Assembly (NCBI GenBank): GCA_005502925.1
Contig: SCPD01000002.1
Location: 868,001-932,000, forward strand
DNA: 64,000 nucleotides
Source: Rhizobiales bacterium Y(2018)
Lineage (GTDB): Bacteria; Pseudomonadota; Alphaproteobacteria; Rhizobiales; Aestuariivirgaceae
Direction: 5' to 3'
Shown here: piece after piece, positions 59,809 through 64,000 of the stretch
Layout of the letters: each line of letters opens with the position of its first letter
Position numbering within the stretch: position 1 is the first letter of the stretch
Made by a program: the position numbers and the translations under genes
The notes under the pieces: model-generated
Seen by the model: the letters and a program-made list of their open reading frames with translations, nothing else
What the model was told of the DNA's origin: nothing
Database searches by the model: none

Positions 59809-60606
59809 TTATCTGTTGTCCTGCGCCGAGGCGTGCCACGGCACGAAGATGCGTTCGAGCAGGGCGATCAGTGCGAAGAAGGCGATGCCGATAAGCGCCG
59901 ACATGAGCATCGCCGCCCACAATCTCGGCATGGCCAGCGTGCGGTAGGACGTCATGATGACGAAGCCCAGGCCTTTGTCGGCCTGCACGAATTCGGCGAC
60001 GATGGCGCCGATCACCGAGAAGGTGACATTGAGCTTCAGCCCGACGAAGACATAAGGGAGGGCGCTCGGCAGGCGCATCTTGAAGAAGCGCTGCGGGCCG
60101 TTTGCCGCCGCGATATGGAACACATCCATGATCGTGCGGTCATAGGATTGCAGCCCCTTCATCATATTGAGCGCCAGCGGGAAGAAGGACAGGAACGCCG
60201 TGACGGCGATCTTCGAGCCGATGCCGTGGCCGAACCAGATGATGATGATCGGCGCCACCGCGACCACCGGAATGGTGTTGGCGGCGATCACATAGGGAAG
60301 CAGGCCGCGGGCGATGATCTTCGAATAAGCGAAGACCGTGCCGAGCACGGCGCCCATCAGGGAGCCGATGATGAAGCCGGCGACGGCTTCATAAAGCGTG
60401 ATGCCGGCATGGCCGAAAAGCGGGCCGGGATTGGTGGTGATCGCCAGCCAGATGCTCGCCGGCGAGGGCAGTATGTAAACCGGAATTTCGAAGACCGCGA
60501 TCAGGCCTTCCCACAGGATGACGATGGCGATGAAGGCCGCGACCGGAGGCCAGGCCAGGTCGACGAAGCCGTTCGGCCGCAGAAGCTTCTGAACCGTGTC
60601 CGACAT
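59809..60606 (-). CDS. ABC transporter permease, SsuC/ThiX type
   Basis: A 265-residue, six-helix permease. ATG 60606 overlaps the ATPase stop; GTG 60609 is also possible. Motifs: PVYILPSPASIWLA at the start, VAPIIIIWFGHGIGSKIAV, and the EAA loop VFHIAAANGPQRFFKMRLPSALPYVF. It forms the channel for the SsuA/ThiY-type ligand with ATPase 60606-61412. Confidence 0.92.
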   Translation of the reverse strand: MSDTVQKLLRPNGFVDLAWPPVAAFIAIVILWEGLIAVFEIPVYILPSPASIWLAITTNPGPLFGHAGITLYEAVAGFIIGSLMGAVLGTVFAYSKIIARGLLPYVIAANTIPVVAVAPIIIIWFGHGIGSKIAVTAFLSFFPLALNMMKGLQSYDRTIMDVFHIAAANGPQRFFKMRLPSALPYVFVGLKLNVTFSVIGAIVAEFVQADKGLGFVIMTSYRTLAMPRLWAAMLMSALIGIAFFALIALLERIFVPWHASAQDNR

Positions 60607-61412
60607 CACATATAACCCTTTTCCAGCTCGCGGTTGCCGAGGCGGACGAGGTCGTCGAAACGTTCGTCATTGCGCACTTCGAGGCCGCGTGGGCGCGGCA
60701 GGTCGACATCGATAAAGCGCGAGATGCGGCCCGGGCGCGGCGTCAGCACCACGATACGGTCGGAAAGCAGCACCGCCTCGCGGATCGAATGGGTGACGAG
60801 CACCACGGTGACGCCGGTCACTTCATGGATGCGAGCGAGCTCCATATTGAGCCGGTCGCGGGTGATCTGGTCGAGCGCGCCGAAAGGCTCGTCGAGCAGC
60901 AGAATGCGCGGATTGGTGGAAAGGGCGCGGGCGATCGCGGCGCGCTGGCGCATGCCACCCGACAGCTGGCGCGGCCAGGCCTTCTGGAAGCCGTCGAGGC
61001 CGACGAGCTGGATGAGCTCTTCCGCCTTGCGCTCGCGTTCGGCCTTGGGCGTGCCGCGCAATTCGAGCGGCAGTGCGATATTTTCGCGGATGCGGCGCCA
61101 TTCGAGCAGCGCCGAGTCCTGGAAGACGAAGCCGATCTCACGGTCCAGGCGCGCCTCGCGCGGTTCGCTGCCACCGATCAGAACCTTGCCGGTGCTGGGC
61201 GACAGGAGATCGCCGATGATGCGCAGAAGCGTGCTCTTGCCGCAGCCGGACGGGCCGATGAGCGAGACGAATTGGCCCTTGTCGATGGCGATGTCGATAT
61301 CCTGGAGCGCATTGACCAGCACCTGGCCAGGTGCGCCATAGGTGAGCGACAGGCCGGCGATGCTGACGAAGGCTTCCGGCGCCGGCGGGGGTACACGCTG
61401 CGGCTCAGCCAT
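60606..61412 (-). CDS. ABC transporter ATPase, SsuB/ThiZ type
   Basis: A 268-residue ATPase with Walker A GPSGCGKST, Q-loop VFQDSALLEWRRIRENIALPLELRG, signature LSGGMRQR, Walker B ILLLDEPFGALD and switch His in VTHSIREA. It is of the nitrate/taurine/sulfonate group. It overlaps the aldehyde dehydrogenase by 8 bases and the permease by at least one. Confidence 0.94.
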   Translation of the reverse strand: MAEPQRVPPPAPEAFVSIAGLSLTYGAPGQVLVNALQDIDIAIDKGQFVSLIGPSGCGKSTLLRIIGDLLSPSTGKVLIGGSEPREARLDREIGFVFQDSALLEWRRIRENIALPLELRGTPKAERERKAEELIQLVGLDGFQKAWPRQLSGGMRQRAAIARALSTNPRILLLDEPFGALDQITRDRLNMELARIHEVTGVTVVLVTHSIREAVLLSDRIVVLTPRPGRISRFIDVDLPRPRGLEVRNDERFDDLVRLGNRELEKGYM

Positions 61413-62910
61413 AGCGGTGGCCCCCGGCGAACCAGTCGCTGAACTGGGCTTCGGTGCGCACCACGACGCTGCTTTTGGTCAGATAGCTCTTGAGCGCGTC
61501 CCAGCCATTTTCCTTGCCATAGCCGCTCATGCCATAGCCGCCCCAGATCGAGCGCGGGTCGTTCTTGTGATGATCGTTGATCCAGGTCACACCGGCACGG
61601 ATCTTTCCTGCCACGCGATGTGCCCTGATGATGTCACGACACCAGATGGCGGCGCCGAGCGCGAAGTCGGAGTCATTCGCAAGCGCCAGCGCGTGTTCCT
61701 CGTCGCGGAACGGCGTGACGCTGACGACCGGGCCGAACACTTCGTCGCGGAAGAGCCGCATCTTCGGCGTGACATCGGCGAAGACGGTGGGCGGCACGAA
61801 GAAGCCGTCGCTGAGATCGTTTGAAAGCACTGGTCGCTCGCCGCCGACGAGCAGGCGGGCGCCATCGGCTTTCGTCTCAGCGATGAAGGCGAAGCAGCGG
61901 TCGCGCGAGGCGGCCGAGATGACGGGCCCGATATCGGTGTCCGGCAGGGCCGGATCGCCGATCTTGAGGCGTTTCACGCGATCAGTGAGCTTGGCGAGGA
62001 ACTGCGGATAGATCGCTTCTTCCACGAGGAAGCGCGAGCCCGAGACGCAGGTCTGGCCGGCCGCGACGAAGGCCGAGAACAGGGCGCCGGCAACCGCTTC
62101 GTCGAGCTGGCTGTCGGCGAAGATGACGACCGGTGTTTTGCCGCCGAGCTCCAGCGTGCAGGGCACCAGCCGTTCTGCGGCTGCGGCGGCGACACGTTTG
62201 CCGGTGGTGGTGCCACCGGTGAGATCGATGCGGGCGACATGGGGATTGTTCACCAGCGCCGCGCCGGCGGTGGCCCCGCCGGTGACGACATTGACGGCGC
62301 CGGCCGGCAGGCCGGCTTCGCGCGCCCATTCGGCGATGAGAAGGGGGGAAACCGGCGCCAGCTCCGATGGCTTGATGACCAGCGTATTGCCGGCGGCAAG
62401 TGCCGCCGCGAGTTTCTTCACCAGGATGAGGACCGGGTGGTTCCACGGCGTCAGCAGAGCGCAGACGCCATAGGGGCGGTATTGCGTATAAGTGAGGAAA
62501 CCGCCTTTGACGCGGTTCGCTTCGCCTTCGAGGCCGAGGATGATGCCGGCGAAATAATCGAGCCATTCCGGAATGCGGCCCATTTGCGCGCGCATCTCGC
62601 GGATCGGCCTTCCGGTCACGGCGGATTCGAGCTCGGCCAGGCCGTCCATGCGCAGGGCGATGATCCGCGCCAGCCCACGCAGCAGGCGGGCGCGTTCCGC
62701 CGTATCGGTGGCCACCCAGGCCGGAAAAGCCGCGGCCGCCGCATCACAGGCCGCCGCCACATCGTGGTCTGTTGCTTCGGCGACGGTGGCGATCAGCGTG
62801 CCCGTGGCGGGACTGTGCACTTGCCGACGCTCGCCGGTGCCGGTCTGCCATTCGCCGGCGATATGAAGCTTGAAATCGCGAATGTCGGTCAAAGGCACGG
62901 ACGCGCTCAC
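61405..62910 (-). CDS. NAD(P)-dependent aldehyde dehydrogenase
   Basis: A 501-residue ALDH from GTG 62910 with AAGG upstream. Residues needed for catalysis are present: Asn157 in TPWNHP, Lys180 in VIKPSE, Glu254 in LELGGK and nucleophile Cys288 in GQTCVSGSR. It oxidises an aldehyde, perhaps formed by amine oxidation in the same pathway. It is the first gene of the minus-strand run; the 307-base gap to the divergent GntR gene is its control region. Confidence 0.93.
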   Translation of the reverse strand: MSASVPLTDIRDFKLHIAGEWQTGTGERRQVHSPATGTLIATVAEATDHDVAAACDAAAAAFPAWVATDTAERARLLRGLARIIALRMDGLAELESAVTGRPIREMRAQMGRIPEWLDYFAGIILGLEGEANRVKGGFLTYTQYRPYGVCALLTPWNHPVLILVKKLAAALAAGNTLVIKPSELAPVSPLLIAEWAREAGLPAGAVNVVTGGATAGAALVNNPHVARIDLTGGTTTGKRVAAAAAERLVPCTLELGGKTPVVIFADSQLDEAVAGALFSAFVAAGQTCVSGSRFLVEEAIYPQFLAKLTDRVKRLKIGDPALPDTDIGPVISAASRDRCFAFIAETKADGARLLVGGERPVLSNDLSDGFFVPPTVFADVTPKMRLFRDEVFGPVVSVTPFRDEEHALALANDSDFALGAAIWCRDIIRAHRVAGKIRAGVTWINDHHKNDPRSIWGGYGMSGYGKENGWDALKSYLTKSSVVVRTEAQFSDWFAGGHRYG

Positions 62911-63217
62911 ATCCTTGGCCTTTCTCCAAGGCGGGCCGCGAGGTTTCTGTGCGGAGCGTCGGGAATGAATTGCATCAGGGCGGCGTTTCCGTCATAATTG
63001 GTGCGTACGTCGTGTATACACGAAGCCTAATGACTCAGCGTAGCGATTGCAAGCCCATTGGAGCCGATCTCACCAGGAGTCTGGCCGCACCGCCCGGAGG
63101 GGCACCGGTCCCGGCATTGTGGGTGCGCTCCAACATATTGATTCGGCGCTATTCCTGCCGCGGGGTGTTTCCACTTCGCGGCAAAGCGCGCTACACAGGA
63201 AGAATACGGGGAATCAC
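62911..63217. other. 307-base divergent control region
   Basis: Gap between the aldehyde dehydrogenase operon and the GntR gene. It holds a 14-bp perfect palindrome at 63010-63023. I see no gene in it: the plus-strand frame running on from the GntR gene has no family likeness and no ribosome site before ATG 63218. Confidence 0.6.
63010..63023. promoter_or_regulatory. GntR/FCD operator-like palindrome
   Basis: TCGTGTATACACGA is a perfect 14-bp dyad, resembling FCD-type GntR operators that centre on GTATAC. It lies 100 bases before the ALDH start and about 195 before the GntR start, so it is better placed to control the operon than the regulator gene. Confidence 0.75.
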
Positions 63218-63922
63218 ATGAAGAGTGTTCTTGCCGCAGCGCCGGGGCCCGCGAAGAAGGGAAGCACGCGTAAGAAGGGCTGGGCGCTCGGCAGTGATAT
63301 CGGCGCCGATCTCGAGACGCAGATCATCGAGGGCCGCCTGTCCCCCGGCGCCAAGCTCGACGAAGTCACCATCGGCAATCATTATTCCGTGTCGCGCACG
63401 CCGGTGCGCGAGGCCTTGCGGGCGCTGGCCGCCAAGGGTCTGGTCGAATTTCAGCCGCGCATCGGCGCCATCGTGGCGCGCCCGACGGTTGGTGAGGTGA
63501 TGGACCTGTTCGAGGTCGTCGCCGAGCTCGAAGGCGTCGCCGCCCGTCTCGCCTGCGAGCGCATGGATGAGGCGGATGAAAAGCTCATCGTCGAGACGCA
63601 CCATTCCTGCATCGAAGCCGCCTCATCGCTCGATCCGAAGAAATACTATCAGACCAACGGGCAGTTCCACGAGGCGATCCAGAAGGCTGCTCACAATCAG
63701 ATGCTGAGCGAGCAGATCGAGCATTTGAACAAGCGTCTGTCGCCTTATCGCCGCTTCATCACTTTCCGCCCCGGCCGCACCGAGACGGCGCTGCGCGAGC
63801 ATGAAGAAGTCTTCAGCGCGCTCCTCAAGCGCGACGGCGCCGCCGCTTCGACCGCCTTGCGCGATCATGTGCGTGTGCTGGCCGAGGACACGCTGGCGCT
63901 GGCGCGAAGCTTGAAGTTCTAG
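63218..63922 (+). CDS. GntR-family (FCD type) regulator of the long operon
   Basis: A 234-residue regulator. ATG 63218 is used, with GGGGAA upstream, instead of the longer frame. It has a basic N-terminus, a winged helix VTIGNHYSVSRTPVREALRALAAKGLVEFQPRIGAIVARP, and a C-terminal FCD domain with NGQFHEAIQKAAHN and LREHEEVFSALL (metal-type histidines). It faces the aldehyde dehydrogenase operon across the GTATAC palindrome and probably represses it until an intermediate binds. Confidence 0.92.
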   Translation: MKSVLAAAPGPAKKGSTRKKGWALGSDIGADLETQIIEGRLSPGAKLDEVTIGNHYSVSRTPVREALRALAAKGLVEFQPRIGAIVARPTVGEVMDLFEVVAELEGVAARLACERMDEADEKLIVETHHSCIEAASSLDPKKYYQTNGQFHEAIQKAAHNQMLSEQIEHLNKRLSPYRRFITFRPGRTETALREHEEVFSALLKRDGAAASTALRDHVRVLAEDTLALARSLKF

Positions 63923-63937
63923 ATTTACCGCGTCGTA

Positions 63938-64000
63938 TCAATGCGACACGGCGAGGCTCTGTTCGATGGCCAGCACCAGCCTGTCGAAACCCCATCCGGT
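63938..64000 (-). CDS. C-terminal end of an unidentified gene (partial)
   Basis: An open frame from the right edge ends at TGA 63940-63938 and gives 20 residues, TGWGFDRLVLAIEQSLAVSH. It is too short to identify. It converges on the GntR gene with 15 bases between stops, and its reading frame has the usual codon style of the window. Confidence 0.45.
   Translation of the reverse strand, partial: TGWGFDRLVLAIEQSLAVSH

Noticed and set aside
57970-60615. An 881-codon plus-strand frame opposite the ABC importer genes
   Set aside because: It spans four real minus-strand genes with overlapping starts and stops, and its composition is that of an antisense shadow.

Overview
The window is GC-rich, densely coded alphaproteobacterial DNA, most likely from a chromosome of the Hyphomicrobiales (Rhizobiales). 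This rests on the style of the genes, on rhizobial-type intergenic palindromes (near 960 and 17,014) and on a DUF559 gene between copies of a hairpin repeat that is common in that order. I see no rRNA, tRNA, CRISPR array, transposase or prophage block, and the species cannot be named from this sequence.

Layout. 1-1,500: tail of a MntR-like regulator, a DUF6065-like protein and a secreted Asn/Ser tetrapeptide-repeat protein. 1,550-6,940: a secreted subtilase divergent from an ECF sigma/anti-sigma pair, then an OmpR-type two-component system. 6,980-11,050: a P-loop kinase, a PhyH dioxygenase, a GntR-SDR pair and a frameshifted GT29-like glycosyltransferase. 11,055-16,260: a TetR-controlled RND efflux system led by a 50-residue ORF. 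16,330-17,970: a tandem pair of periplasmic ClpP-fold proteins with palindromes between them. 17,970-21,140: a copper module (copZ, copA, cueR) with two MerR-type promoters. 21,150-21,650: a DUF559 nuclease gene bounded by perfect 51-bp inverted repeats. 21,730-29,640: a BetI-like TetR divergent from a CocE-type hydrolase and a five-gene oligopeptide-type ABC transporter. 29,640-38,920: an ArsR/SRPBCC/reductase operon, four regulators in all, three MFS exporters, an FMN reductase and an orphan amino-acid binding protein. 38,990-42,850: a diguanylate cyclase, a CmlA/FloR-like exporter preceded by a probable 9-codon attenuator peptide, and a HEAT-repeat alkylation repair protein. 42,870-46,510: an alpha-oxoamine synthase, a LuxR-type regulator and two acetyltransferases.

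46,545-62,910 is the most striking region. Eighteen genes lie head to tail on the minus strand with overlaps or gaps of less than 50 bases, reading away from a divergent GntR gene at 63,218 and a 14-bp perfect palindrome. They encode an aldehyde dehydrogenase, a ThiXYZ/SsuABC-type ABC importer, an extra THI5-like binding protein with no signal peptide, a three-subunit HcnABC/opine-oxidase-type flavoenzyme, a PPC-domain protein, a complete ECF importer, a nucleoside hydrolase, an SDR lacking its catalytic Tyr/Lys, an aminotransferase, an alpha/beta hydrolase and an M20 amidohydrolase. I read this as one inducible uptake-and-catabolism operon for a nitrogenous, possibly N-glycosylated compound. 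The substrate is not evident.

The best candidates for something new are this operon, the attenuator peptide at 40,337-40,366 and the DUF559 repeat unit.
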